DNA of 64,000 nucleotides from Pseudooceanicola endophyticus (GCF_018760365.1 NZ_JAHIAB010000004.1:62001-126000), one strand, 5' to 3'. Counted from the stretch's first letter, positions 43,879 to 53,467 are shown. The notes: generated from the letters alone by a model not told the origin. Numbers and translations: made by a program.

Positions 43879-46800
43879 ATGAGCAAACCCGACACGCTTT
43901 CCCCCAAGACCGCCCGGATGGCCTTCCTCTCCGGCAACCAGGCGCTGGCGAAACTGCCCGTGCTGATGCGCCAGCGCGATGCGGCGGCAGGGCTGAACAC
44001 GGCGGGCTATGTCACGGGCTACCGGGGATCCCCCCTGGCGCAGCTTGACCGAGAGATGATGCGCCAGAAAAAGGCTCTGGCCGAGGAGCACATCCATTTC
44101 CACCCCGCCCTGAACGAGGATCTGGCCGTCACCGCCGCCTGGGGCACCCAGCAGACCGCGCTGTTCGAAGGGGTGCGCTATGATGGCGTCTTCGCCATGT
44201 GGTACGGCAAGGGGCCGGGGGTGGATCGGTCCATCGACGCGCTGCGCCATGCCAATGCCGATGGCACCAATCCCCATGGCGGGGTGCTGGCGCTGATGGG
44301 CGACGACCATGGCGCGGTCTCCTCGACCCTGCCACACCAGACCGAACATGACATGATCGCGGCGCAGATCCCGGTGATCGCCCCGGCGGGCGTGCAGGAT
44401 TACCTGCGCTTCGGCCTGCTGGGCTGGGAAATGTCGCGCGCCGCCGGTGTCTGGGTCGGCTTCAAGTGCCAGACCGAGGTCGTCGAAAGCTCGGCCACCG
44501 TGTCGCTCGAAGGGCTGATGGCGCCCGCCGTCCTGCCCGAGATCCCCGAGAACCTGTCGCTGCGCTGGCCTGACGGCCCCTTCCCGAAAGAGGCCCGCCT
44601 GGAGAAGAAGCTGCGCGTGGCGCAGGACTTCGCGCGGCTGAACGGCCTTGATGAAAGCTATGGCGCGGGGCACGCCCGTCTGGGTCTGATCGCCTCGGGC
44701 AAGAGCTGGCTGGACCTGCGCGCGGCGCTTGGCCTGCTGGGGCTGGACGAGGACGATCTGGCGCAATACGGCATCCGCCTGCGCAAGGTCGGGCTGGTCT
44801 GGCCGCTGGAGCCCGAGGGCCTGCGCGCCTTCGCGGACCAGTGCGACGAGATCCTTGTGATCGAGGAAAAGCGCCCCGTCATCGAAGATCAGCTCAAGTC
44901 CCTGCTGTTCAACGCCGATCCCCGCCCGAAGGTCAGCGGCAAGACGACGCCCGAGGGCACGGCCCTGCTCTCGGCGCTTGGGGAACAGACGCCCCACATG
45001 GTCGCCCGCGCGATCCTGATGCGCCTGCCCGAAGATCTGCGCGCCCGCATCCCCGCCCGGATCGAGGACGCCCCGGCGCCGAAGCTGAAACCGCTGCCCG
45101 AAATGAACCGGGAGCCCTACTTCTGCTCGGGGTGCCCGCATTCGATCTCGACCCGCCTGCCCGATGGCAGCCGCGCCACCACCGGCATCGGCTGCCACAT
45201 GATGGTGATCGGGGTCGAGGGGCGCGAGACCTCGACCTTCACCCAGATGGGCGCCGAAGGGATCAGCTGGCTGGGCCTTTCTCCCTTCACCGACGAAAAA
45301 CACATCTTCGCCAACATGGGCGACGGGACCTTCTTCCATTCCGGCCTGCTGGCGATCCGCGCCGCCATCGCCGCGCAGGTCAACATCACCTACAAGATCC
45401 TCTTCAACGATGCGGTCGCGATGACCGGCGGCCAGCCCCATGACGGCGAGTTGAGCGTGCCCAAGGTCGTCGCCTCGGTCCTGGCCGAGGGCGCGCGCGA
45501 GGTCGTCGTGGTGGCCGAGCAGCCCGAGCGCCACAAGGGCGCGCTGCCGGCCAATGTGAAGGTCTACCACCGCGACCGTCTGGACGAGGTGCAGCGCCAC
45601 CTGCGCGAGGTCGAGGGCACCACGGTTCTGGTCTTCGATCAGGTCTGCGCCGCCGAGAAGCGCCGCCGCCGCAAGACCGGCGAATTCCCGAAAATCGACA
45701 CCCGCGTCTTCATCAACGATCTGGTCTGCGAGGGTTGCGGCGACTGTTCCGCGCAATCGGGCTGCATCTCGATCGAGCCGAAGGACACGCCGCTGGGCCG
45801 CAAGCGCGAGATCAACCAGAGCTCGTGCAACGGCGATCAGAGCTGCCTGAAGGGCTTCTGCCCCAGCTTCGTCACCATCGAGGGCGGCACCCTGAGGAAG
45901 CCCGCCGTGAAACGCGCCGAGGCCGCCGCCACCCCGATCCCCGATCCCGTGGTGCCGGCAGTCGATGGCGTCTTTTCCCTGCTGGTCGCGGGCATCGGCG
46001 GCACCGGGGTGCTGACGGTCAGCCAGGTGCTGGCCAGGGCCGCGCATCTCGATGGTCTTGCGGTGCAATCCCTCGACCAGACCGGGCTGGCGCAGAAGAA
46101 CGGCGCCGTGGTGGGCCACCTGCGGCTGGCGCGCGATCCGCACGCCCTGACCGCCGCCCGGGTGGGCGAGGGGGAGGCCGATCTGGTCCTCGCCTTCGAC
46201 ATGCTGGTGGCGCAATCCGCCAAGGTCCGCCCCTCGATCCGCGCCGGGCGTACGCAGGTGGTCGTCGATGACCGCCTCGCTCCGAACGCCAGCTTCGTGC
46301 AGAACACCGCGATGGAATTCCGCAAGTCTTCGGCGCTGAAGGTGCTTTCGGGGCTGGTGGCAGAGGGCGCCTGCCGCCCCGTCGCCGGGACGGAGATGGC
46401 CGTGGGCCTGATGGGCGATGCAATTGCGACCAACCTGCTGATCCTCGGGACCGCCTGGCAGGCGGGCCTTGTGCCGATCAGCCTTGCCGCGCTCACCAAG
46501 GCCATCGGCGGTGCCCGGGGCGGAGAGGCCAACCTTGCCGCCTTCGACTGGGGCCGCCGCGCCTTCCTCGACCCGAAGGGCGTGCTGGCCATGGCGCACG
46601 AGGTCGTCCCCGCCGAGGCCGAGCCGGTCGAGGAAATGCTGGAGCAGTTCATCGCGCGCCGCGCCTCCTACCTGACCGGCTACCAGTCGGGCCGCTATGC
46701 GAAACGCTACCTGAAGCTGGTCGAGGCCACCCGCCGCGCCGAGGGCGATCTGGGCGAGGATCTGACCCGCGCCGTTGCCACCTCGGCCTTCCGGCTGATG

Positions 46801-47244
46801 GCCTACAAGGATGAATACGAGGTCGCCCGGCTGCACCTGGATGCCAGCCAGAAGGCCCGCATCGCCGAGACCTTCGAGGGCGATTACAAGATCCGCTACC
46901 ACCTTGCCCCGCCGGTGATTTCCAAGCCCGACGGGCGCACGGGCCGGCCTGCGAAACGTGCCTTCGGGGCGCAGATGGACCGTGGCTTCAAGGTGCTGAA
47001 GGCGATGAAGGTGCTGCGCGGCACGCCGCTCGACCCGTTCGGGCGCACCGAAGAACGCCGGATGGAACGCGCCCTGATCGCCGATTTCGAGGCCGAGGTG
47101 CAGGGGCTGATCGCCGGGCTGTCCCCGGAAACCCACGCCCGCGCCGTGCAGATCGCCGCGCTGCCGCAGATGATCCGCGGTTTCGGCCCCGTGAAAGAGG
47201 CTTCGGTCACCGCCTATCGCGCGGCCCGCGCCAAGCTGGACTGA
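43879..47244 (+). CDS. Indolepyruvate:ferredoxin oxidoreductase, fused alpha/beta chains
   Basis: A 1121-residue single-chain 2-oxoacid oxidoreductase. The N-terminal pyrimidine domain contains GYRGSPLAQLDREM and HFHPALNEDLAVTAAWGTQQ; the TPP-binding domain has YFCSGCPHSISTR, GIGCHMM and NMGDGTFFHSG. Near residues 618-670 is a cysteine-rich ferredoxin-like part (CEGCGDCSAQSGC, then SSCNGDQSCLKGFC). The gamma-type domain begins at LLVAGIGGTGVLTVSQVLA. It converts an aryl- or branched 2-oxo acid and CoA to the acyl-CoA plus CO2. It lies in one operon with the hydroxyacid dehydrogenase. Confidence 0.93.
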   Translation: MSKPDTLSPKTARMAFLSGNQALAKLPVLMRQRDAAAGLNTAGYVTGYRGSPLAQLDREMMRQKKALAEEHIHFHPALNEDLAVTAAWGTQQTALFEGVRYDGVFAMWYGKGPGVDRSIDALRHANADGTNPHGGVLALMGDDHGAVSSTLPHQTEHDMIAAQIPVIAPAGVQDYLRFGLLGWEMSRAAGVWVGFKCQTEVVESSATVSLEGLMAPAVLPEIPENLSLRWPDGPFPKEARLEKKLRVAQDFARLNGLDESYGAGHARLGLIASGKSWLDLRAALGLLGLDEDDLAQYGIRLRKVGLVWPLEPEGLRAFADQCDEILVIEEKRPVIEDQLKSLLFNADPRPKVSGKTTPEGTALLSALGEQTPHMVARAILMRLPEDLRARIPARIEDAPAPKLKPLPEMNREPYFCSGCPHSISTRLPDGSRATTGIGCHMMVIGVEGRETSTFTQMGAEGISWLGLSPFTDEKHIFANMGDGTFFHSGLLAIRAAIAAQVNITYKILFNDAVAMTGGQPHDGELSVPKVVASVLAEGAREVVVVAEQPERHKGALPANVKVYHRDRLDEVQRHLREVEGTTVLVFDQVCAAEKRRRRKTGEFPKIDTRVFINDLVCEGCGDCSAQSGCISIEPKDTPLGRKREINQSSCNGDQSCLKGFCPSFVTIEGGTLRKPAVKRAEAAATPIPDPVVPAVDGVFSLLVAGIGGTGVLTVSQVLARAAHLDGLAVQSLDQTGLAQKNGAVVGHLRLARDPHALTAARVGEGEADLVLAFDMLVAQSAKVRPSIRAGRTQVVVDDRLAPNASFVQNTAMEFRKSSALKVLSGLVAEGACRPVAGTEMAVGLMGDAIATNLLILGTAWQAGLVPISLAALTKAIGGARGGEANLAAFDWGRRAFLDPKGVLAMAHEVVPAEAEPVEEMLEQFIARRASYLTGYQSGRYAKRYLKLVEATRRAEGDLGEDLTRAVATSAFRLMAYKDEYEVARLHLDASQKARIAETFEGDYKIRYHLAPPVISKPDGRTGRPAKRAFGAQMDRGFKVLKAMKVLRGTPLDPFGRTEERRMERALIADFEAEVQGLIAGLSPETHARAVQIAALPQMIRGFGPVKEASVTAYRAARAKLD

Positions 47245-47251
47245 AAAAAGC

Positions 47252-47279
47252 GCCGGAAGAGCCGCAGGGCTCTTCCGGC
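47252..47279 (-). terminator. Rho-independent terminator of the acyl-CoA synthetase operon
   Basis: Perfect 12-pair stem GCCGGAAGAGCC / GGCTCTTCCGGC with a GCAG loop. The minus strand continues into a six-T run that overlaps the convergent oxidoreductase stop. Confidence 0.85.
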
Positions 47280-47281
47280 AG

Positions 47282-49363
47282 TCAGGGGAGGTTCTGTTTC
47301 GGCAGGATCAGCGCGTCGAGCAGGCGCAGCCCCTGCGGCAGGACGCGGACCGGGTTCAGGTCCACCGCTTCCAGCGTCTCGGCGTGAGTGCAGCCAAAGT
47401 CCGACAGGGCGACCATGGCGCGGATCAGCGCCTCTGCGTCGCCTGCGGGCGCGCCCCGGTAGCCTTTCAGAAGGGCGCCCAGACGGGTCCGGCCCAGCAT
47501 TGCGCGGGCGCGCTCGGCATCCACCGGCAGCAGGTCGAAGGCACTGTCGGCCAGCAGCTCGACCAGCGTACCGCCCAGCCCGACGACCAGCCCCAGCCCG
47601 TAGGGATCATGGCGCACAAGGCCCAGGACGGCCTCGATCCCGCCGGAAACCTGTTCCTGCACCAGCACGCCATCAAGCCGCGCTTCGGGCGCGTAGGCGT
47701 GGGCCTGCGCCATGATCCGGGTGAAGGTGTCGGCGGCGGTGGCCGCGTGCACGTCCAGCGCGACGCCGCCGGCTTCGGTCTTGTGGGCAATGTCCGCAGA
47801 GGCGATCTTGAGCACCACCGGGCCGCCGATCCGGGCCGCGATCTGCTGCGCTTCGCGCGCGCTGGTCGCCAGTGCTTCGGCCGGAGAGGGCAGGTGGCAG
47901 GCGGCCATCAGGGTGCGGGCCTGCTGTTCGCTCATCATTGTCAGGGGCGCGGTGCCGATGGCGCGGCGCCAGGAGGAGGCACGGGGCGTTCCCATCCAGC
48001 CGGCGACGGCGGTCAGCCCGGCGCGGGTGCCCTTCAGGCGGGGCGCCGTGCCGTAGGCCCGGGCCACGTCCCCGTGCAGACCGTCCGAAAGGTTGGCCAG
48101 CGCCACCACGGGCTTGGGGCCGTCATAGGCGGCCACCGCCCCGGCGATCCCCAGGTATTCCGCCGCCATTTCGGGGGCCAGCGCCGGGGGCGCGTCCTGT
48201 GCCGCGACGATGACGCCGACGCCCGGATCCTCCGACAGGATCGTCAGGATGCGGGCGTAAAGCGCGGGATCGGCAAAGGGCACCCCGGTCACGTCGAGCG
48301 GGTTCTGCGCCGTGGCAAAGCCCGGCAGAAGATCCGCCAGGGCCTGCACCGTCCTGGCGGTCAGATCGGCCAGGGGCAGCCCGGTTTCCGAGGCGATATC
48401 CGCGGCATGGGCCACCCCGCCGCCCGAGACGCCGAGCACGGCGGCGCCCTTGATCGCGGGCGGGCGGGGCAGGGCGGAACACAGCCGAACGGCGGCCAGG
48501 AAGCTGTCCATGTCGGGCATGTCGATCAGGCCCACCCGGGCGCAGAAGGCGCGGGCGGCGTCCTCGGATCCGGCCAGCGCGCCGGTATGGGCGGCGGTGG
48601 CACGCTGCCCGGCGGCGGATCGTCCGACCCGCAGCGCCACGACCGGCTTGCCGGCGGCATGGGCCTGTTCCATCGCGGCGGCCAGGGCATCGGGGTCGCC
48701 GATCCCCTCGATCACCAGGGCGATCACGTCGGTTCCGGGATCGCGGGCGAACCACGACAGGTAATCGGCCAGCCCGGTCACGGCGGCATTGCCGGCGGTG
48801 ACAACATGGCCCAGGCCGATCTGCCCGGAATGCGTCAGCGCGATGGCCGTCGCCCCCGAGGCCGAGATCAGCGCGACGCGCCCCTTCGGCAGATCGGGGG
48901 ACAGGGTCGAGGAATAAAGGGCGGCACCCGTGCCGGTCGCCACCGTGCCCAGGCAGTTCGGCCCGACCACCGCCATGCGGTAACGTTCGGCGATCTGCGC
49001 GACCCGGGTTTCCAGCGCGGCCCCCTCGGCCCCGCTTTCGCGGAACCCCGAGGCCAGGATGACGGCGGCCTTCACGCCCGCCGCGCCGGCCTCTTCCAGG
49101 GCCTGGGGCACCAGATCGGCGCGCAGGCCCAGCACCGCGCAGTCGGGGGGTGTCTCAAGATCCGCCAGCGCCGTCACGGCGGGCAGGCCGAAGACGCTGC
49201 CGCCGCGCGGATGCACGGGGATCACCCGGCCCGCATATCCGAAGCGGGCCAGGTTCTTCATCACGTAGCCGGCGGACGAGCCTTCGCGCTCGGAGGCGCC
49301 GATGACGGCGACCGATCCGGGCGCGAAGAGCGCCGAGAGGTCAGGCCCCTCAGTCAAGCCCAC
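47282..49363 (-). CDS. ADP-forming acyl-CoA synthetase (fused alpha-beta)
   Basis: A 693-residue enzyme of the succinyl-CoA-synthetase-like group that interconverts an acyl-CoA, ADP and phosphate with the acid, CoA and ATP. The N-terminal CoA-binding domain is SVAVIGASEREGSSAGYVMK; the ligase domain has VVGPNCLGTV, SASGATAIAL and the AHTGALAGSEDAA phospho-histidine region; the C-terminal ATP-grasp has VVLKIASADIAHKTEAGGVA. It is convergent with the indolepyruvate oxidoreductase gene, whose acyl-CoA product it could turn into ATP. It is the last gene of the psuK-psuG-echA run and overlaps the hydratase gene by 14 bases. Confidence 0.88.
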   Translation of the reverse strand: MGLTEGPDLSALFAPGSVAVIGASEREGSSAGYVMKNLARFGYAGRVIPVHPRGGSVFGLPAVTALADLETPPDCAVLGLRADLVPQALEEAGAAGVKAAVILASGFRESGAEGAALETRVAQIAERYRMAVVGPNCLGTVATGTGAALYSSTLSPDLPKGRVALISASGATAIALTHSGQIGLGHVVTAGNAAVTGLADYLSWFARDPGTDVIALVIEGIGDPDALAAAMEQAHAAGKPVVALRVGRSAAGQRATAAHTGALAGSEDAARAFCARVGLIDMPDMDSFLAAVRLCSALPRPPAIKGAAVLGVSGGGVAHAADIASETGLPLADLTARTVQALADLLPGFATAQNPLDVTGVPFADPALYARILTILSEDPGVGVIVAAQDAPPALAPEMAAEYLGIAGAVAAYDGPKPVVALANLSDGLHGDVARAYGTAPRLKGTRAGLTAVAGWMGTPRASSWRRAIGTAPLTMMSEQQARTLMAACHLPSPAEALATSAREAQQIAARIGGPVVLKIASADIAHKTEAGGVALDVHAATAADTFTRIMAQAHAYAPEARLDGVLVQEQVSGGIEAVLGLVRHDPYGLGLVVGLGGTLVELLADSAFDLLPVDAERARAMLGRTRLGALLKGYRGAPAGDAEALIRAMVALSDFGCTHAETLEAVDLNPVRVLPQGLRLLDALILPKQNLP

Positions 49364-50159
49364 GGAAGGGGGAATCCCGGTATTCGAGATATTCCTTGAG
49401 GGTCATCTTGGCGAGCTTGCGCATCCATTCCTCGCCCTCGGTCGTGACGTGCAGACCGGCGATCGAGGTGATGTTGTAGTCGAAGGACGCCTGAAGACCG
49501 GCCACCAGCTGCTGGTTGTTGATCGACTTCTTGGTGTACTTCAGCGCAGGCGTCGGCATCCGCGCCATCTTGCGCGCCAGGTTTTCCGAACGCAGCTTCA
49601 GCTCGTCCGCGGGGACGACCTTGTTCACCAGCCGCATCTTGTCGGCCTCCTGGGCGTCGATGATATCGCCGGTGAACATCAGGTAGCGCACGTCGCGGGT
49701 GTGCAGCAGCCAGGGCATCATCAGCGCCGGCGGGCCGGAGTTGTGGCGCACTTCGGGTTCGCCGAACTTGGCGTTGTCGGCGGCGATGGCAAGGTCGCAG
49801 GACATCATCAGCTCAAGCGCGCCGGCCAGGCAGTAGCCGTTGACGGCGGCGATCACGGGGATCGGCGCCTTCCAGATGTTCAGCAGCGCAGTGGCGTTCT
49901 CGGTCATGTCCTCGACCCAGAAGTCGAAGTCCACGACGAAGTCGCCGCCCTGCAGGTCATAGCCCGAAGAGAACGCCCGGCCCGCGCCGGTGATGATCAG
50001 CGCGTTCACGTCCGGGTCGGCGACGGCGGCGGCAACCGCCGCGTCGATTTCCCGGATGCAGTCCTTGTTCATCGCGTTCAGCTTGTCGGGACGGTTCAGC
50101 GTGATGGTCGCGAACTTGTCGTGTTCGTCCTTGGTGTAAAGGATCGTCTCGTAGGTCAT
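49350..50159 (-). CDS. Enoyl-CoA hydratase/isomerase family protein
   Basis: A 269-residue crotonase-fold protein: ITLNRPDKLNAMN, the first oxyanion-hole segment GAGRAFSSGYDLQGGD, and IPVIAAVNGYCLAGALELMM for the second. The glutamate pair expected in simple hydratases is not clear after GEPEVRHNSGPP, so another crotonase reaction (dehydratase, hydrolase or decarboxylase) is possible. The ATG at 50159 (MTYETI) is chosen; it begins 10 bases after psuG and the acyl-CoA synthetase overlaps its end. It would act on a CoA ester in the same pathway as that synthetase. Confidence 0.85.
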   Translation of the reverse strand: MTYETILYTKDEHDKFATITLNRPDKLNAMNKDCIREIDAAVAAAVADPDVNALIITGAGRAFSSGYDLQGGDFVVDFDFWVEDMTENATALLNIWKAPIPVIAAVNGYCLAGALELMMSCDLAIAADNAKFGEPEVRHNSGPPALMMPWLLHTRDVRYLMFTGDIIDAQEADKMRLVNKVVPADELKLRSENLARKMARMPTPALKYTKKSINNQQLVAGLQASFDYNITSIAGLHVTTEGEEWMRKLAKMTLKEYLEYRDSPFRGLD

Positions 50160-50169
50160 CTTTCGGTCC

Positions 50170-51081
50170 TCAGGCGGCCAGCGCGACGGCGATGTCGGCG
50201 GCAAGGCGGGCGTTGTTCAGCACCAGCGCGATATTGGCCTTGAGGCTGCGCCCCTCGGAGGCCTGGTTGATCGCCGACAGCAGGAAGGGCGTCAGGGCCT
50301 TGCGGCCGATGCCCTTTTCGGCGGCTTCGGCGACGGCGGCGTCGATGATGCCGTCGATCTCGGTCGGGCTCAGCGCGTCGGCCTCGGGGACGGGGTTGGC
50401 GACCAGGATGCCGGTGCCGGCCTTGATCTCGGCATGGGCCTTGATCATCGCGGCGATGTCGGCGGCGGCGTCCAGGCGGTGATCGGCCATCATGCCGCTT
50501 TCACGGGCGAAGAAGGCGGGGAAGTGGTCGGTGCCGTAGGCGACAACCGGAACCCGCTGGGTTTCCAGCACTTCCAGGGTCTTCGGGATGTCCAGCAGGG
50601 ATTTCACGCCGGCGCAGACCACGGCGACCTCGGTGCGGCCCAGTTCGGTCAGGTCGGCGGAGATGTCGAAGGTCTCTTCGGCGCCACGGTGCACGCCGCC
50701 GACGCCGCCGGTGGCGAAGACGCGGATGCCGGCCAGCTCGGCGATGCGCATGGTGCAGGAAACGGTCGTGCCGGCCCACTGCTTCTTGACCATGGCCACG
50801 GCGAGGTCACGGGAGGAGGCCTTCACCACGTCCTTGGCCTGGGCCAGGATGTCCAGCTCTTCGCCGGTCAGGCCCACCTTGATGCGGCCCTCGATGACGG
50901 CGATGGTCGCGGGGGTCGCGCCCTTGGCGCGGATCTCGCCCTCGACGGCCTTCGCGGTCTCCAGGTTGGCGGGATAGGGCATCCCGTGGGTGATGATGGT
51001 CGACTCCAGCGCGACGATGGCGGTGCCGGCCTTCAGGGCGGCATCGACTTCGGGCGAGAGTTCGAGGAGGAGGGCGGTCAT
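50170..51081 (-). CDS. psuG: Pseudouridine-5'-phosphate glycosidase
   Basis: A 303-residue enzyme that breaks the C-C glycosidic bond of pseudouridine 5'-phosphate to give uracil and ribose 5-phosphate. Diagnostic segments are IVALESTIITHGMPYPANLE, KASSRDLAVAMVKKQWAGTT, VFATGGVGGVHRGAEETFDI with the Mn-binding and catalytic residues, and ILVANPVPEADAL. GGAG lies nine bases before the ATG. It follows the kinase gene by six bases; together they salvage pseudouridine from RNA turnover. The uracil it yields is not further degraded by any gene visible here. Confidence 0.95.
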   Translation of the reverse strand: MTALLLELSPEVDAALKAGTAIVALESTIITHGMPYPANLETAKAVEGEIRAKGATPATIAVIEGRIKVGLTGEELDILAQAKDVVKASSRDLAVAMVKKQWAGTTVSCTMRIAELAGIRVFATGGVGGVHRGAEETFDISADLTELGRTEVAVVCAGVKSLLDIPKTLEVLETQRVPVVAYGTDHFPAFFARESGMMADHRLDAAADIAAMIKAHAEIKAGTGILVANPVPEADALSPTEIDGIIDAAVAEAAEKGIGRKALTPFLLSAINQASEGRSLKANIALVLNNARLAADIAVALAA

Positions 51082-51087
51082 GCAGGT

Positions 51088-52221
51088 TTACTCCGCTGCT
51101 GGGTGCAGCTCTGCCGGGGAAAGGCGGTGCTGGCTGGTTTCGAGAAGCTGCGCGCTGAGGTCGGCGCGCACGGTCGTTGCGGTTTCCACGGTCAGCGCGG
51201 CCAAAAGGCTGCCGGTGCGGGCGGCTTCGGCCAGGGGGGCGCCGCCCATCAGGGCGTGGAGGGTTCCGGCGATCATGCCATCGCCCGCGCCGGTCACCTC
51301 GACCGGGTGGGAGGGCACGGCGGGGATGAAGGCGCGGGTCTCGTCTTCGGAGACGGCCATGCCGCGCACGCCGACGCTGATCACGCAGCCGCCCGCGCCC
51401 CGGGCACGCAGCGCGTCGCATGCCGCCAGCGCGCCCTCGCGGGTGTTGGGCAGGGCGGTGCCGAGGTAGCCGTTGGCCTCGTCCACGTTCATGAAAAGCA
51501 GGTCGATGCCGGACAGGTCCTGCGGCAGCTTGCGTGCCTTGTGGGTCGAGACCGGGTCGATCGCCAGGCGGAAGCGGCTGGCCTTACGGCGTTCGATCAG
51601 GGCCAGGATCGTCTCCAGCGGCGGGTTGCAGTCCGAGAACACCATCGAGGCGCTGGCGATGTGCGACCAGGCGCGGTCGAGCCGTTCGGGCCCCAGCTCC
51701 TCGAAGATCTCCATGTCGGCGATTCCCAGCTCCAGTTCGCCCTCGGGCGAGAGAATCGCACAATATTCCGCCGTCGAGCGCCGGTTGGAGGTGCCGACCT
51801 GGCTCACGTCGACGCCGCGGTCGCGCAGGTGGCCCAGCAGGTGGCGGCCGGTCTCGTCCTCTCCGACGACGGAGAGGAAGCTGGTGGAATGGCCCAGCAG
51901 GGCGAGGTTTTCGACCACGTTGCGGGCGACGCCGCCGAAGGAATGAAAGCCCTCGACCGGGTTCGAGGTGCCGCGCTGAAGCCCCTGTTTTGCCCGGTAT
52001 TTCCGGTCCAGGACACCGCCGCCCACGCAGACCACCCGCTTGGCCGCCGGCAGCACGTAGCCGCGGCCCAGGATGTAGCCCTTGCGCGTCAGCGACACGA
52101 TATGCGCGGCGACGGTCGAACGGGCGATGCCCAGCTGATCGGCCGTTTCCTGCTGCCCTGCAAAGGGATTGTGCGTGATGTGCCTGAGGATTGCTGCCTC
52201 AAGCGGCGAAAGCTCGTCCAT
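51088..52221 (-). CDS. psuK: Pseudouridine kinase (PfkB) with N-terminal helix-turn-helix
   Basis: A 377-residue fusion. Residues 1-60 form a winged helix (LSPLEAAILRHITHNPFAGQ, then ETADQLGIARSTVAAHIVSL) and residues 62 onward a PfkB sugar-kinase domain with FHSFGGVARNVVENLALLG, and the anion-hole/catalytic VTGAGDGMIAGTLHALMGG. It phosphorylates pseudouridine at the 5' position for PsuG. The attached DNA-binding domain suggests it also controls its own operon, as proposed for similar HTH-PfkB proteins such as YeiI. Paired AACAA..GTTTTG boxes lie 40 bases before its start, in the divergent promoter region. Confidence 0.9.
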   Translation of the reverse strand: MDELSPLEAAILRHITHNPFAGQQETADQLGIARSTVAAHIVSLTRKGYILGRGYVLPAAKRVVCVGGGVLDRKYRAKQGLQRGTSNPVEGFHSFGGVARNVVENLALLGHSTSFLSVVGEDETGRHLLGHLRDRGVDVSQVGTSNRRSTAEYCAILSPEGELELGIADMEIFEELGPERLDRAWSHIASASMVFSDCNPPLETILALIERRKASRFRLAIDPVSTHKARKLPQDLSGIDLLFMNVDEANGYLGTALPNTREGALAACDALRARGAGGCVISVGVRGMAVSEDETRAFIPAVPSHPVEVTGAGDGMIAGTLHALMGGAPLAEAARTGSLLAALTVETATTVRADLSAQLLETSQHRLSPAELHPAAE

Positions 52222-52260
52222 GCGGCGCCTTTCCTTTCCGGAGATGTGATTTTTCTAGAC

Positions 52261-52292
52261 AACAACAGTTTTGCTCGTCAACAATTGTTTTG
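52261..52292. promoter_or_regulatory. Paired AACAAnnGTTTTG boxes between psuK and the dioxygenase gene
   Basis: AACAACAGTTTTG (52261-52273) and AACAATTGTTTTG (52280-52292), starting 19 bases apart and differing at two positions. The second contains the perfect palindrome AACAATTGTT. They sit in an AT-rich patch in the divergent region and are the likeliest operators for the HTH domain of the psuK product. Confidence 0.6.
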
Positions 52293-52381
52293 TATGGGGC
52301 CGCGGGACCGACCTCGGCTCTTGAAAACAAAGAACTTTACGAATTCCGCATGGGGCTTCCCCATGGCTGAGGGGGTGCGCT

Positions 52382-53326
52382 GTGGCGACTGACACAATCG
52401 ACATGATCCCGGTGGTGGACATTTCCGCCTTCATTTCGGGCGGTACCGGTGCCGCTGACGTGGTCCGCCAGATCGAGGCCGCGGCGACCCAATCGGGCTT
52501 TTTCCTGGTCACCGGCCATGGTGTCGATCCGGCGGTGACCAAGCGCCTCTACGACCTGGCGCATGACTTCTTCGATGAACCGCAGGACTGGAAGGCGACC
52601 ATCGGGCGCGGACGCGGCGTGACCGGCGGCATCGCCTTCGCACCGATGAAGGAAGAGGCGCTGGCGGGCACGCTGGGCATGAAGACCCCGGGCGATCTGA
52701 AGGAAAGCCTGAACTTCGGCCCGCTGCTGGCCGGCGACACCTGGCCCGACCGCCCCGAGGGGATCGAGGCCGCCTTCCGCGCCTATTTTGCCGAGATGGA
52801 GACACTGGCGAAGCACCTGCGCGCGATATTCTGCTCGGCCATCGGGCTGGCGCCCGACCATTTCGAACCCGCGTTCGAAAACCACCTCTCGGCGCTGCGG
52901 GTCATCAACTACCCCGAACAGCCCGAGGCCCCCGAGCCCGGCCAGCTGCGCGCGGGCGAACATACCGACTACGGCTTCATGACCATCCTGCGCTCCGAGG
53001 CTTCGGCGGGCGGGCTTCAGGTGCAGCGCCGCGACGGGGTCTGGCTGGACGCGCCCAATATCGAGGGCGCCTATGTGGTCAATATCGGCGATGCCTTCAT
53101 GCGCTGGTCCAACGACGAATGGGTCAGCACCCCGCACCGCGTCGCCAACCCGCCCTCGGGCTTCAAGGGCACGGCGCGGCGCCAGTCGATCCCGTTCTTC
53201 CTGAACCCTTCGGCGGAAACCATGATCGAATGCCTGCCGCCCTTCGCTGGTGACGGCGCGAAATACGACCCCATCAGCTTTGCCGATTACATCGCGCTGA
53301 AGACCAGCCAGGCCTTCGGCGGCTGA
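52382..53326 (+). CDS. Fe(II)/2-oxoglutarate dioxygenase, isopenicillin N synthase family
   Basis: A 314-residue double-stranded beta-helix oxygenase. The iron facial triad is HxD in AGEHTDYGFMTIL (near residues 197-199) and the distal histidine in STPHRVANPP; RRQSIPFF supplies the RxS pair that binds 2-oxoglutarate, so it uses that cosubstrate rather than acting like penicillin synthase. The N-terminal DIOX_N block is IPVVDISAFISGG. The start is GTG 52382, with ATG 52403 as alternative. It heads a plus-strand run with a PotD-type ABC transporter and is divergent from psuK. Substrate unknown; nucleobase or nucleoside hydroxylation would fit the neighbour. Confidence 0.87.
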   Translation: MATDTIDMIPVVDISAFISGGTGAADVVRQIEAAATQSGFFLVTGHGVDPAVTKRLYDLAHDFFDEPQDWKATIGRGRGVTGGIAFAPMKEEALAGTLGMKTPGDLKESLNFGPLLAGDTWPDRPEGIEAAFRAYFAEMETLAKHLRAIFCSAIGLAPDHFEPAFENHLSALRVINYPEQPEAPEPGQLRAGEHTDYGFMTILRSEASAGGLQVQRRDGVWLDAPNIEGAYVVNIGDAFMRWSNDEWVSTPHRVANPPSGFKGTARRQSIPFFLNPSAETMIECLPPFAGDGAKYDPISFADYIALKTSQAFGG

Positions 53327-53467
53327 CCCCTGCGACCGGCCCGAAAGGGCCGGAGCCGCAGTCAAGATCAAGGGCGGCGCAGATCGCCCGTCCTGTCCCG
53401 CGCGGGGCAGGGAACCGGGGCCGCAACGACGGTCCGACCCAACGACCCGACCAACTTGGAGAACCAG

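Noticed and set aside
43825..47136. A second open frame of over 1100 codons, minus strand
   Set aside because: Entirely antisense to the fused indolepyruvate oxidoreductase; no motif, no ribosome-binding site, biased composition.
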